DNA from: Aminobacter sp. J41
Lineage (GTDB): Bacteria; Pseudomonadota; Alphaproteobacteria; Rhizobiales; Rhizobiaceae
DNA length: 64,000 bases
Assembly (NCBI RefSeq): GCF_000526635.1
Contig: NZ_JAGL01000002.1
Span: 220,129 to 284,128, forward strand
Direction: 5' to 3'
Shown here: positions 28,557 to 37,043 of the stretch, in pieces
How the letters are laid out: the number at the start of each line of letters is the position of its first letter
Position numbering within the stretch: the first letter of the stretch is position 1
Notes under the pieces: generated by a model
Database searches by the model: none
Told to the model about the DNA's origin: nothing
What the model saw: the letters and a program-made list of their open reading frames with translations, nothing else
Position numbers and translations under genes: made by a program

Positions 28557-29164
28557 TCCCCCCTTATCCGCCCGGCCATCAGGGCGGCGTCTTCGCCGTG
28601 ACCGGCGGCAACCTGCTTGACCAGTTGATCTTCGAGTTCCTCGACGTCCTCCTCATGCGGCAGCCAGGCACCGTTGCGGATGCACAGGATGCAGCGGCAG
28701 ACCTGGGCAATTCCCTGCATGAACAGGAGAACCCCGGCCGCGACGAGAACCGTCTTGAAATGGAAGATCGGGATGCCGGCCGGCGAGTTCGTGCTGACTT
28801 CGAGATAGCGCCAGCTGCGCCCGGCATATTTCCAGCCCGCGAAGATGAGGGCGAGGATTCCGGGAAAGAAGAACAGGAAGTAGAGAACCAGCTCGATCGA
28901 TGCCTGCGCCCTCGGCGACCACAGCCGATAGAGGAAGTCGCCTCGCACGTGCCCGTTGCGCGAGAGCGTGTAGGCGCCGCCCATCATGAAGAGCGTGCCG
29001 TAGAGAATGTAGGACATGTCGAAGGCCCAGCTTGTGGGCGCAAGGAAGAGGTAACGTACCATTACCTCGTAGCCCATCCCGAAGGCCATCATCAGGATCA
29101 GCCAGGCGAAAGCCCGGCCGACCCAGCCCGAGATGCGGTCGATGAAGAAGATGAGGCGCGTCAT
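28553..29164 (-). CDS. dctQ: TRAP transporter small permease subunit (DctQ)
   Basis: The 203-residue protein has four predicted membrane helices in the DctQ arrangement, with the TSWAFDMSYILYGTLFMMGGAYTL segment (helices 2-3) typical of the family and a hydrophilic acidic C-terminal tail. It forms the membrane complex with DctM. Its 3' end overlaps the dctM start. A 150-bp gap separates it from the upstream binding-protein gene. Confidence 0.92.
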   Translation of the reverse strand: MTRLIFFIDRISGWVGRAFAWLILMMAFGMGYEVMVRYLFLAPTSWAFDMSYILYGTLFMMGGAYTLSRNGHVRGDFLYRLWSPRAQASIELVLYFLFFFPGILALIFAGWKYAGRSWRYLEVSTNSPAGIPIFHFKTVLVAAGVLLFMQGIAQVCRCILCIRNGAWLPHEEDVEELEDQLVKQVAAGHGEDAALMAGRIRGE

Positions 29165-29314
29165 CGCAGCGGTTCACCTGGCGAAGGAGACGGGGAAGCA
29201 CCGCCGGCCGAAAAGACGGCGGCGCTGACGTGACGCGAAGGCGGGGGCAAGCCCCACCCTCGCCCGCGGCGGGAGCCGGCGGAACGCGACCTGCGCTCCC
29301 GACTCCGAACATTG

Positions 29315-30460
29315 TCAGGTCTTGAGCTTGCCCGGGAAGTAGTGCTCGTAGGCAAGGGCGTAGTCGGGCGCGTTCATCAGCTCATAGAAGACCGTGCGCT
29401 CGACCCACTGGCGCTGGCTTTCCATGCATCGCTTCATGAACTCGTCCTCCTCGAGCTCCTTGATAAGCTCGTCCCAGGCCTTGAGCTGGGCATCGAGGAT
29501 TTCCTGCGAGGTCCGGTGCACGGTGACGCCGTGCTCATCCTGCAAGGTCTGCAGATCCTTGGAGTAGAAGTCGAGGGCAAGCGCCGTGTTCGCCATGGTG
29601 ATCGCCTCGACGCCGTACTTCAGGATAGCCTGCAGGTCCGGCTCCAGATCGTCGAAGAAGTCCTTGTTGAACAGGAACTCGAACGATTCCGATGCCTGGT
29701 GATAGGACGCCAGGAAGTAGTTCTTGGCGACGTCCTGCGCACCGAAGCGAAGGTCTGAAGATGGATTGTTGAACTCGAAGGCGTCGATCACGCCGCGTTC
29801 CATGGCCGGCACGATTTCGCCGCCCGGGATCTGGGCGATGCTCATGCCGAGCTTCTGCAGAAGGTCGGCGGCGAGACCCACGGTGCGGTATTTGTAGCCC
29901 TGCAGATCCTGGATCGTCGCGACCGGGTTCTTGAACCAGCCGAACGGCTGTGCAGGCATCGGGAAGCCGTAGAAGCCGTAGAGGTTCAGGCCCATGATCT
30001 CCTGGGTAAGCTCGGCATACAGCTCCTTGCCGCCACCCTGGTAGAACCAGCCGAGCATGTTGAGCGCGGTGCCGCCCCAAACCGGGCCGGTGCCGAAAAG
30101 AGAGGCAGCCTTGTGCTTGCCGTACCAGTAGACAGGCACTGTATGCGCGGCGTCGAGCACGCCGTCATTGACGGCGTCGAGCACCTGGAAGGCGCCGACC
30201 ACCGCCCCAGCGGGCAGAAGATCGATCTGGATACGGCCGCCCGACATTTCCTGTACGCGCTCGACATACTGGCGGGCAAAATCCATCCAGATGTCGCCCG
30301 ACGGCCAGGACGTCTGCATTTTCACGACGACGGGACTTTGGGCCAGTACGGCCGGAGCGGCGAGACTGCTTGCTGCGGTACCACCAGCGGCCAGCAAGCT
30401 TCCCTTCAAAAATTGCCTGCGAGACGCTGGAGCGGATGCGTGTTTAACTGCTACCGACAT
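29315..30460 (-). CDS. dctP: TRAP transporter substrate-binding protein (DctP/TakP-like)
   Basis: The 381-residue protein carries a twin-arginine signal (SRRQFLKGSLLAAGG, AxA site near VLAQS) and the DctP-family core: FARQYVERVQEMSGGRIQI, GYKYRTVGLAADLLQKLG, and GVIDAFEFNNPSSDL. The latter resembles the TakP group that binds keto acids and lactate via a bound cation. The start MSVAVKHAS at 30460 has GGGAGGATAGA directly upstream. It is the first gene of dctP-dctQ-dctM-amidase-small membrane protein. The natural ligand remains open. Confidence 0.92.
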   Translation of the reverse strand: MSVAVKHASAPASRRQFLKGSLLAAGGTAASSLAAPAVLAQSPVVVKMQTSWPSGDIWMDFARQYVERVQEMSGGRIQIDLLPAGAVVGAFQVLDAVNDGVLDAAHTVPVYWYGKHKAASLFGTGPVWGGTALNMLGWFYQGGGKELYAELTQEIMGLNLYGFYGFPMPAQPFGWFKNPVATIQDLQGYKYRTVGLAADLLQKLGMSIAQIPGGEIVPAMERGVIDAFEFNNPSSDLRFGAQDVAKNYFLASYHQASESFEFLFNKDFFDDLEPDLQAILKYGVEAITMANTALALDFYSKDLQTLQDEHGVTVHRTSQEILDAQLKAWDELIKELEEDEFMKRCMESQRQWVERTVFYELMNAPDYALAYEHYFPGKLKT

Positions 30461-30935
30461 TCTATCCTCCCGTTTCATGTCGACAGTTTCAGTCCGGGGC
30501 CGGCTCCCCTTGGTATTTATGCCCGGTGATTCCTCCAATTCCGTCACATAACCTTCGCATCAACTGCGATGGATCACCAGCCGTAAATCATTGCAGCTGA
30601 CGAAGTCTAGTACAAAAGGATGAGAAAGGATGAGAATGGGGAGAGATACTGCCTCATCCTTTCCACCCATTGTACGCTTTCGCACCTAGTGGACCTCGAA
30701 GCGGCTGGTGCTGGCTCAGGGCGATGGTCGAATGAGCAGATCACAGCCAATAGCTTGCATCGACATATTGTCCGAAGCCTTGATCCATCGCCTGCCTGTC
30801 CTTGCAACCACGGCAGCAGATTGCCATATCCGGCGCAGCGGATCGGCCGATCGGGCGCGCGTGGCAAGAGCGCCTTCGGCCCGTCCTGAACGACGCATGC
30901 CGTCTTCGCGGCGACCACGGGGAGAATACGTTTCA
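30461..30935. other. Intergenic region between dctP and the Tim44-like gene
   Basis: This 475-bp divergent region holds the promoters of two oppositely transcribed genes and an AAAGGATGAG repeat structure (listed separately). Open frames running through it lack ribosome sites or recognisable protein features, including an upstream in-frame extension of the Tim44-like gene. Confidence 0.6.
30615..30662. repeat. Tandem decamer plus inverted copy, forming a hairpin
   Basis: AAAGGATGAG occurs twice in tandem (30615-30624, 30625-30634) and its exact reverse complement CTCATCCTTT follows at 30653-30662. The inner copy and the inverted copy can form a 10-bp stem with an 18-nt loop; two alternative registers are possible. 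It lies about 155 bp upstream of the dctP start. Function unknown. Confidence 0.55.
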
Positions 30936-31937
30936 ATGATGCGTTTCGGGCGCTTTCGAATTCTTGCACTTTTGGCGGCGGTCTTTGCCGGGGTGATGCT
31001 TGTCTCGACCGACTTCGCCGAGGCGCGACGCGGTGGCAGCTTTGGCAGTCGCGGCTTCCGCACCCAGCAGGTCGTTCCGCCCACCCGGACAGCCCCGAAC
31101 GCGACCGCGCCGGTCGAGCGCAGCATGACGCCTGCGCCCAGCGCAACGAGCCGCCAGCAGCAGACTCTGGGCCAGCAGCGCCCGGGCCTGTTCGGCGGTC
31201 TCGGCGGCGGGCTGATGCGGGGCATTCTGATCGGCGGCCTGCTCGGCATGCTGTTCGGCTACGGCTTTGGCGGCATGGCGGGCGCCGTCGGCTTCCTCGT
31301 CCAACTGCTGCTGATCGGTGGCCTCATCTGGTTGGCCATGGCCTTTTTCCGCTCGCGCAGCCAGCCGGCAACCGCCGGCGGCCCGCGCGCTTCTGCCAAT
31401 GTGCATGAATCAGACTTTGGGCAGTCCTACCGGCGCGATGCGGCACCTCAGTCCGGCCGCACCCCGTCCGGCTTCACCTTGCCACGCATCGGCGGTGGCG
31501 CTGCCCTGGCTTCCGCACCGCAGATGACCGACATTTCGCTCGATCAGTCCGATCTCGACACGTTCGAGAAGAGGCTCGCCGAGGTGCAGCAGGCCTTCGC
31601 CGATGAGGACCACGCAGCGCTTCGCCGCCTCTCAACTCCCGAGATGGTGTCGTTCTTCTCGGAGGAACTGGCGGATAACGCCAAGCGCGGGGTGCGCAAC
31701 GAGGTCACCGGCGTAAAGCTCCTGCAGGCGGACATTGCTGAAGCGTGGAACGAAGGAGCGGACGATTATGCCACCGCCGCCTTCTGCTACGAGTCGATCG
31801 ACGTCCTGCGCGATCGCGCCACCGGCGCGCTGGTCAGCGGTGTTGAGGAGCCGACCGAGACGGTGGAACTCTGGACCTTCGTGCGCAGGAACGGCGGCGA
31901 TTGGAAGCTGTCGGCGATCCAGGAGGCAACGGCCTGA
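30936..31937 (+). CDS. Tim44-like domain protein
   Basis: The 333-residue protein starts MMRFGRFRILALL with a signal or anchor helix (about 8-26). A proline/glutamine-rich linker follows, then a glycine-rich double hydrophobic region (GGLGGGLMRGILIGGLLGML, about 95-145) and a C-terminal Tim44-like domain (about 190-333; LDTFEKRLAEVQQAFADED, and VELWTFVRRNGGDWKLSAIQ). The domain belongs to the NTF2-like fold; bacterial members are membrane-bound with poorly known roles. GGGGAGAA precedes the start at 30936. It appears monocistronic and is followed by a terminator-like hairpin. Confidence 0.85.
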   Translation: MMRFGRFRILALLAAVFAGVMLVSTDFAEARRGGSFGSRGFRTQQVVPPTRTAPNATAPVERSMTPAPSATSRQQQTLGQQRPGLFGGLGGGLMRGILIGGLLGMLFGYGFGGMAGAVGFLVQLLLIGGLIWLAMAFFRSRSQPATAGGPRASANVHESDFGQSYRRDAAPQSGRTPSGFTLPRIGGGAALASAPQMTDISLDQSDLDTFEKRLAEVQQAFADEDHAALRRLSTPEMVSFFSEELADNAKRGVRNEVTGVKLLQADIAEAWNEGADDYATAAFCYESIDVLRDRATGALVSGVEEPTETVELWTFVRRNGGDWKLSAIQEATA

Positions 31938-31948
31938 ACGGGACAAGT

Positions 31949-31990
31949 CCGGCCGCTGGCACACTTCGTCCGCGGCCGGTCGGTCTTTTT
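31949..31990 (+). terminator. Terminator-like hairpin after the Tim44-like gene
   Basis: CCGGCCGC (31949-31956) pairs with GCGGCCGG (31972-31979), followed by TCGGTCTTTTT. The right arm can alternatively pair with CGGCCGCG at 31991-31998. Position 12 bp after the stop codon supports a transcription terminator. Confidence 0.5.
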
Positions 31991-32030
31991 CGGCCGCGAA
32001 CTTGGTTCGAACACAATGGTCTCCTATATG

Positions 32031-32197
32031 TCGATCATCAGCCGATGCAGGCATGAACGTCCCGCGAGATGCGCGGTGAGGTTCTTGAAGCAAAAGGCTG
32101 AATTTGATCCGATTGACCCGCGCTGACCATGAATGTACCGGCAGCGTGACGAATGTCTCGGAGACCAGAGGAAAGCGGGACCCAGCCCGCTTTTTTT
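32031..32197 (+). ncRNA. Candidate small RNA of about 160 nt
   Basis: A sigma70-like promoter is visible upstream: CTTGGT at 32001-32006 and CTATAT at 32024-32029 with a 17-bp spacer. A strong intrinsic terminator ends at 32197, and no reasonable open frame lies between. The predicted transcript would start near 32036. The sequence does not contain the SRP RNA or tmRNA signatures. Identity unknown; 6S-like or trans-acting RNA are possible. Confidence 0.35.
32172..32197 (+). terminator. Intrinsic terminator
   Basis: AAAGCGGG, loop ACCCAG, CCCGCTTT followed by further Ts (TTTTTTT in all) is a textbook Rho-independent terminator. It lies 234 bp after the Tim44-like gene and 261 bp before the oxidase operon, so it probably ends a separate short transcript. 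Confidence 0.8.
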
Positions 32198-32457
32198 GTG
32201 CCTGTAGCGGAGCACACCAGCAGGTCCGCCGACGCCTCCACCGAAGGCAGACCCCGCGACCGAGCATCACCGTCGGTGGTGCCGCTCGGTAACCGTGCGT
32301 TCGGCGCTAATCACTTTGGGTCCTTTCAGTCAGTCATTTAGCGCCTGCTTATGCAAGCTTGCTACCGACACTAGAATTTCGGGCGCAAATCGCGCACAAT
32401 GAGCGAGACATTTGGGCGGGGAGGAATTCAGACGTCCCGAATGTCGGTGAACAGAGT

Positions 32458-33285
32458 ATGGCTATTGCAATCGTACTCGTCCTTGTTGTCGCGGGCTCCG
32501 TGCTCTTTCACGTATTGAGCCCGTGGTGGTTCACACCGATTGCCTCCAACTGGAGCTACATCGACAACACTCTCGTCATCACCTTCTGGATTACCGGCAT
32601 CGTCTTCGCCGCTGTCGTCCTGTTCATGGCCTATTGCATCTGGCGCTTCCGCCATCGCGAAGGGTCGAAGGCCGATTATGAACCCGAAAGCGGCCGGCTC
32701 GAGGGCTGGCTAACGGTCGTTACCGCCATCGGTGTCGCGGCGCTGCTTGCGCCCGGTCTCTATGTCTGGTCGCAGTTCGTATCGGTTCCGGACGATGCCA
32801 CCGAGGTCGAGGTCGTCGCCCAGCAATGGCAGTGGAGCTACCGGCTGCCGGGCGCTGACGGCAAGCTCGGCACCTCCGAGGCCCGGCTGATCAGCCCGGA
32901 AAATCCGCTCGGCGTCAATCCGGAGGATCCCGCAGGGCAAGACGACGTGATCATCGAGGCTGCCGACCTCCACCTTCCAGTCGACAAGCCGGTCAAAATG
33001 CTGCTGCGCTCGATCGACGTGCTGCACGATTTTTACGTGCCTGAATTCCGCGCCAAGATGGACATGGTGCCGGGTTCCGTCACCTATTTCTGGTTCACGC
33101 CAATTCGCACCGGCACCTTCGAGGTGCTCTGTGCAGAGCTCTGCGGCATCGGCCACGGCTTCATGCGCGGCATCGTGATGGTCGACACGGAGGAAGACTA
33201 CCAGGCGTGGCTTCAGGAGCAGTCCACCTTCGCGCAGCTGAGCGGCACCGAAGTCGGTATGGCCGATGGAGGGACGAAGAAATGA
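32458..33285 (+). CDS. coxM: Cytochrome c oxidase subunit II (CoxM-like)
   Basis: The 275-residue protein has two membrane helices (about 1-20 and 35-62, with a further hydrophobic segment near 85-105) and a periplasmic cupredoxin domain. The CuA site reads C225-A-E227-L-C229 ... H233 ... M236 within CAELCGIGHGFM. The electron-entry tryptophan region QQWQWSYRLPG is present. It accepts electrons from cytochrome c. The start MAIAIVLVL at 32458 follows a GGAGGAATT only distantly, so the start is less certain. It is the first gene of a coxMNOP-like operon. Confidence 0.93.
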   Translation: MAIAIVLVLVVAGSVLFHVLSPWWFTPIASNWSYIDNTLVITFWITGIVFAAVVLFMAYCIWRFRHREGSKADYEPESGRLEGWLTVVTAIGVAALLAPGLYVWSQFVSVPDDATEVEVVAQQWQWSYRLPGADGKLGTSEARLISPENPLGVNPEDPAGQDDVIIEAADLHLPVDKPVKMLLRSIDVLHDFYVPEFRAKMDMVPGSVTYFWFTPIRTGTFEVLCAELCGIGHGFMRGIVMVDTEEDYQAWLQEQSTFAQLSGTEVGMADGGTKK

Positions 33286-33370
33286 TGAGGGAGGAGGCGG
33301 CATAACACGGCAATAGACGTGACGGGGTTCGGGCCGCCTCGGGCCCCGCCGGAGTGCTGGAGGTGACATC

Positions 33371-35143
33371 ATGGTCGAATTTACGCCTCGTACGACCGAT
33401 GCGATCCCGCCTGCTGAAGTTCCGGATGTTGAGCTCTACCATCCGCACAGCTGGTGGACGACCTATGTGTTCTCGCAGGACGCCAAGGTCATCGCCATCC
33501 AGTATTCGAGCACCGCGATGGCAATCGGGCTCGTCGCGCTGGTGCTGTCCTGGCTGATGCGGCTGCAGCTCGCCTTCCCCGGCACCTTCGACTTCATCAC
33601 CCCCGAGGCTTACTACCAGTTCGTGACCATGCACGGCATGATTATGGTCGTGTACCTGCTGACCGCCCTCTTCCTTGGCGGCTTCGGCAACTACCTGATC
33701 CCGTTGATGGTGGGAGCGCGCGACATGGCGTTCCCCTATCTCAACATGCTGTCCTACTGGATCTATCTAGCCGCCGTGCTGGTGCTGGTGGCGAGCTTCT
33801 TCGCGCCCGGCGGTCCGACGGGGGCTGGCTGGACGCTCTATCCGCCGCAGGCGATCCTCGGCGGCACGCCGGGCGGCCAGCAGGCCGGCATCCTCATCAT
33901 GCTGTTCTCGCTGATCCTGTTCATCATCGGCTTCACGATGGGCGGCCTGAACTATGTGGTCACCGTGCTGCAGGGACGCGCCCGCGGCATGACCCTGATG
34001 CGCATGCCGCTCACCGTCTGGGGCATCTTCACCGCGACGGTGATGGCGCTGCTCGCCTTCCCGGCACTGTTCGTTGCAGCGGTCATGATGCTGTTCGACC
34101 GGCTGCTCGGCACCAGCTTCTTCATGCCGGCGCTGGTCGAGATGGGCGAGCAGCTAAGCTATGGGGGCGGCAGCCCTATCCTGTTCCAGCACCTGTTCTG
34201 GTTCTTCGGCCATCCGGAGGTCTACATCGTCGCCCTCCCAGCCTTCGGCATCGTCTCCGACCTCATCAGCACCCATGCGCGCAAGAACATCTTTGGCTAC
34301 CGCATGATGGTGTGGGCGATCGTGGCGATCGGCGCGCTGTCGTTCATCGTCTGGGCGCACCACATGTATGTCAGCGGCATGCACCCCTATTTCGGCTTCT
34401 TCTTCGCGACGACGACGCTGATCATCGCGGTGCCGACGGCCATCAAGGTCTACAACTGGGTACTGACGCTCTGGCGCGGTGACATTCACCTCACCATTCC
34501 GATGCTGTTCGCCCTCGCCTTCATCGTCACCTTCGTGAATGGCGGGCTCACGGGCCTCTTCCTCGGCAACGTCGTGGTCGACGTCCCGCTCTCGGACACG
34601 ATGTTCGTGGTGGCCCACTTCCACATGGTGATGGGCGTGGCGCCAATTCTCGTCATCTTCGGCGCGATCTACCACTGGTACCCGAAGATCACCGGGCGGA
34701 TGCTCAATGAGGTAATGGGTCACTTCCATTTCTGGGTGACCTTCATCGGCGCCTACCTGATCTTCTTTCCGATGCACTATGTCGGGCTGGTCGGCGTCCC
34801 GCGCCGCTATCCGGAACTTGGCGAAACCGCCTTCATCCCGGAGTCGGTGCACACGCTCAACGAGTTCATCACCATCGCCGCGCTCGTCGTTGGTTTCGCG
34901 CAGCTGGTTTTCCTGTTCAACCTGTTCTGGAGCCTGAAGAACGGCCGCGAGGCCGGCGGCAATCCGTGGCGCGCGACCACCCTTGAGTGGCAGACGCCGA
35001 CTACTCCGCCACCTCACGGCAACTGGGGCGACAGGCTGCCGGTGGTCTATCGCTGGGCCTATGACTACAGCGTGCCCGGCGCGCCGCAGGACTTCATTGC
35101 GCAAAACGATCCGTGGCCGAACAAGCCGGTGGTGCACAGATGA
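33371..35143 (+). CDS. coxN: Cytochrome c oxidase subunit I (CoxN-like)
   Basis: The 590-residue, 12-helix catalytic subunit has the heme-copper signature: HPEVY at 281-285 (CuB histidine, the E of A1-type oxidases and the cross-linked tyrosine), paired CuB histidines H330/H331, VAHFHMVMG with the heme ligands, and PTAIKVYNW with the K-channel lysine. A D-channel aspartate is plausible in VGARDMAFP. It reduces oxygen to water and pumps protons. It is the second gene of the operon and overlaps the next gene by ATGA. Confidence 0.96.
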   Translation: MVEFTPRTTDAIPPAEVPDVELYHPHSWWTTYVFSQDAKVIAIQYSSTAMAIGLVALVLSWLMRLQLAFPGTFDFITPEAYYQFVTMHGMIMVVYLLTALFLGGFGNYLIPLMVGARDMAFPYLNMLSYWIYLAAVLVLVASFFAPGGPTGAGWTLYPPQAILGGTPGGQQAGILIMLFSLILFIIGFTMGGLNYVVTVLQGRARGMTLMRMPLTVWGIFTATVMALLAFPALFVAAVMMLFDRLLGTSFFMPALVEMGEQLSYGGGSPILFQHLFWFFGHPEVYIVALPAFGIVSDLISTHARKNIFGYRMMVWAIVAIGALSFIVWAHHMYVSGMHPYFGFFFATTTLIIAVPTAIKVYNWVLTLWRGDIHLTIPMLFALAFIVTFVNGGLTGLFLGNVVVDVPLSDTMFVVAHFHMVMGVAPILVIFGAIYHWYPKITGRMLNEVMGHFHFWVTFIGAYLIFFPMHYVGLVGVPRRYPELGETAFIPESVHTLNEFITIAALVVGFAQLVFLFNLFWSLKNGREAGGNPWRATTLEWQTPTTPPPHGNWGDRLPVVYRWAYDYSVPGAPQDFIAQNDPWPNKPVVHR

Positions 35144-35841
35144 GCGTCGTCATCGTTTTCATCCTGGTGATTGCCGGCATCTCCCTCTGGTGGCTGAGCC
35201 ACCAGCGGCTCCTGTCGAAGCCTTGGCTCGAACTAGGTGTCGATGTCATCGACGGTACCCCGCCGAGCCTGATGCCGACCGAGAAGATCGGCCTCGGCGT
35301 ATTCCTTGCCGTCGTCGGCTGCCTGTTTGCGCTGTTCGCCAGTGCCTACTTCATGCGCATGGAGCTCTCCGACTGGCAGGCGATGCCGCTGCCGGGGATC
35401 CTCTGGTTCAACACCCTCGTCCTGGTGCTGAGTTCGGTCGCGCTGCAGATTGCCGTTGCGGCCTCGCGCCGCGAGCAGATCCAAACGGTGCGGCTGGCGT
35501 TGGTCACCGGCGGGCTGACATCGCTCGTGTTTCTGGCCGGCCAGCTTGTCGCCTGGCGGCAGCTCAACGCCACCGGCTACCTGCTCAACGCCAACCCGGC
35601 GAACAGCTTCTTCTATCTGCTGACTGCCCTGCACGGGCTGCACATCATCGGAGGTATCATCGGGCTTGGCCGCACCATGGCGAAGGCCTGGGCGCCCGCA
35701 CCTCGCCCGCGCCTGCCGCTCAGCGTCGAGCTCTGCGCCATGTACTGGCACTTCCTGCTGTTCATCTGGCTTGCAATCCTTGTGCTGTTTGCCGGATGGG
35801 CTGCCGGGTTCGTCGAAATCTGCCGTCAGTTGCTGACCTGA
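35140..35841 (+). CDS. coxO: Cytochrome c oxidase subunit III-like protein (first copy, CoxO-like)
   Basis: The 233-residue membrane protein has the COX3 helical pattern with LLTALHGLHIIGGIIGLG and the conserved C-terminal MYWHFLLFIWLAILVLFAGW. It starts in an ATGA overlap with the subunit I stop. A second subunit III-like gene follows 12 bp later. This duplicated subunit III arrangement is that of Bradyrhizobium coxMNOP, an alternative terminal oxidase. Confidence 0.9.
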   Translation: MSVVIVFILVIAGISLWWLSHQRLLSKPWLELGVDVIDGTPPSLMPTEKIGLGVFLAVVGCLFALFASAYFMRMELSDWQAMPLPGILWFNTLVLVLSSVALQIAVAASRREQIQTVRLALVTGGLTSLVFLAGQLVAWRQLNATGYLLNANPANSFFYLLTALHGLHIIGGIIGLGRTMAKAWAPAPRPRLPLSVELCAMYWHFLLFIWLAILVLFAGWAAGFVEICRQLLT

Positions 35842-35853
35842 AGGAGGAAGCGA

Positions 35854-36573
35854 ATGGCCGAGACGACGCTTTCCCACGTACCGCCGCAGATGAGGCCCAG
35901 TGGCCTCCGGGGTGTCGCCGCGGACTGGTCGTCGGACCAGCGGGCGTTCAAGAACGTCTCCTGGGGCAAGGCGATGATGTGGGTGTTCCTGCTCAGCGAC
36001 ACCTTCGTCTTCGGCTGCTTCCTCATCGCCTACATGACGGCGCGCATGTCGACCGTCGAACCGTGGCCGAATGCGAGCGAGGTCTTCGCCTTGCACCTGT
36101 TCGGGCGTGACCTCCCCCTCATCCTGATCGCCATCATGACCTTCGTGCTGATCTCGTCGTCCGGGACGATGGCGATGGCGGTCAACTTCGCCTACCGGCG
36201 CGATCGCAAGCGCACGGCGATCCTGATGCTGCTGACGGCCGTGCTTGGCGCGACCTTTGTCGGCATGCAGGCGTTCGAATGGTCGAAGCTGATCATGGAA
36301 GGCGTGCGCCCGTGGGGAAATCCCTGGGGTGCAGCACAATTTGGCTCGGCCTTCTTCATGATCACCGGCTTCCACGGAACCCACGTGACGATCGGCGTGA
36401 TTTTCCTGCTCATCGTGGCCCGCAAGGTCGCACGCGGTGACTACGACACGGACGCGCGCGGCTTCTTCACGAGCCGCAGAGGCAATTACGAGAGCGTCGA
36501 GATCATGGGCCTCTACTGGCACTTCGTTGATCTCGTCTGGGTCTTCATTTTCGCGTTCTTCTATTTGTGGTGA
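35854..36573 (+). CDS. coxP: Cytochrome c oxidase subunit III-like protein (second copy, CoxP-like)
   Basis: The 239-residue protein is again of the subunit III family: SWGKAMMWVFLLSDTFVFGC, GTHVTIGVIFLL and the terminal GLYWHFVDLVWVFIFAFFYLW. It has about six helices. It differs clearly from the preceding subunit III copy in sequence, so it is a paralogue, not a recent duplication. GGAGGAAG precedes the ATG. It is followed 9 bp later by a subunit IV gene. Confidence 0.92.
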   Translation: MAETTLSHVPPQMRPSGLRGVAADWSSDQRAFKNVSWGKAMMWVFLLSDTFVFGCFLIAYMTARMSTVEPWPNASEVFALHLFGRDLPLILIAIMTFVLISSSGTMAMAVNFAYRRDRKRTAILMLLTAVLGATFVGMQAFEWSKLIMEGVRPWGNPWGAAQFGSAFFMITGFHGTHVTIGVIFLLIVARKVARGDYDTDARGFFTSRRGNYESVEIMGLYWHFVDLVWVFIFAFFYLW

Positions 36574-36582
36574 GGAAGAGAG

Positions 36583-36969
36583 ATGGTTGAGGCAACCGGA
36601 CACAGGATGGGCTCGTCCCACGGTCAGGAGCAGCCTGCGGCGGTGGCTCACACCGACAGCCATCAGGAGCATCCGATCAAGCTCTACCTGGTCGTCTGGG
36701 TGTGGCTGTTCATCCTCAGCGCGTGCTCCTATCTCGTCGACTACTTCCAGCTCCAGGGCATGCTGCGCTGGTCGCTGATCATCATCTTCATGCTGCTCAA
36801 GGCAGGCCTGATCGTCGCCATCTTCATGCACATGGCGTGGGAGCGGCTGTCGCTCGTCTATGCGATCCTCGTGCCACCGCTCGTCGTGCTGGTGTTCGTC
36901 TGGATCATGACGGTGGAGTCCAACTACACGCTCTGGACCCGCATGACCTTCTTCGGCGCCGCGCCCTGA
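36583..36969 (+). CDS. Cytochrome c oxidase subunit IV family protein
   Basis: The 128-residue protein has a histidine-rich soluble N-terminus and three hydrophobic helices, including LLKAGLIVAIFMHMAWERLS, the signature of the prokaryotic cytochrome c oxidase subunit IV family. It is the fifth gene of the oxidase operon and probably a small structural subunit. Confidence 0.9.
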   Translation: MVEATGHRMGSSHGQEQPAAVAHTDSHQEHPIKLYLVVWVWLFILSACSYLVDYFQLQGMLRWSLIIIFMLLKAGLIVAIFMHMAWERLSLVYAILVPPLVVLVFVWIMTVESNYTLWTRMTFFGAAP

Positions 36970-37001
36970 TAGGGAGGCCCAATAAAAGGAAAATGCTGGC
37001 T

Positions 37002-37033
37002 TTGCTCCGACCGGGCTTGCCCGACCGGAGCAA
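37002..37033. terminator. Hairpin between convergent oxidase and DUF2189 genes
   Basis: TTGCTCCG (37002-37009) and CGGAGCAA (37026-37033) pair, with an inner CGGG/CCCG stem around the loop CTTG. It lies between two convergent genes and may terminate both; the leftward side reads into AGCCAGCATTTTCCTTTTATT. T-runs are imperfect. Confidence 0.5.
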
Positions 37034-37043
37034 CAAGAAAGCC

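Larger units (their letters stand above)
31938..32457. other. Long intergenic region with hairpins and a candidate small RNA
   Basis: This 520-bp stretch before the oxidase operon holds a terminator-like hairpin for the Tim44-like gene, a candidate small RNA transcription unit ending in a strong terminator at 32172-32197, and a long hairpin at 32259-32290 (ACCGAGC/GCTCGGT with an inner CACC/GGTG stem). No convincing coding frame is present. Confidence 0.6.
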
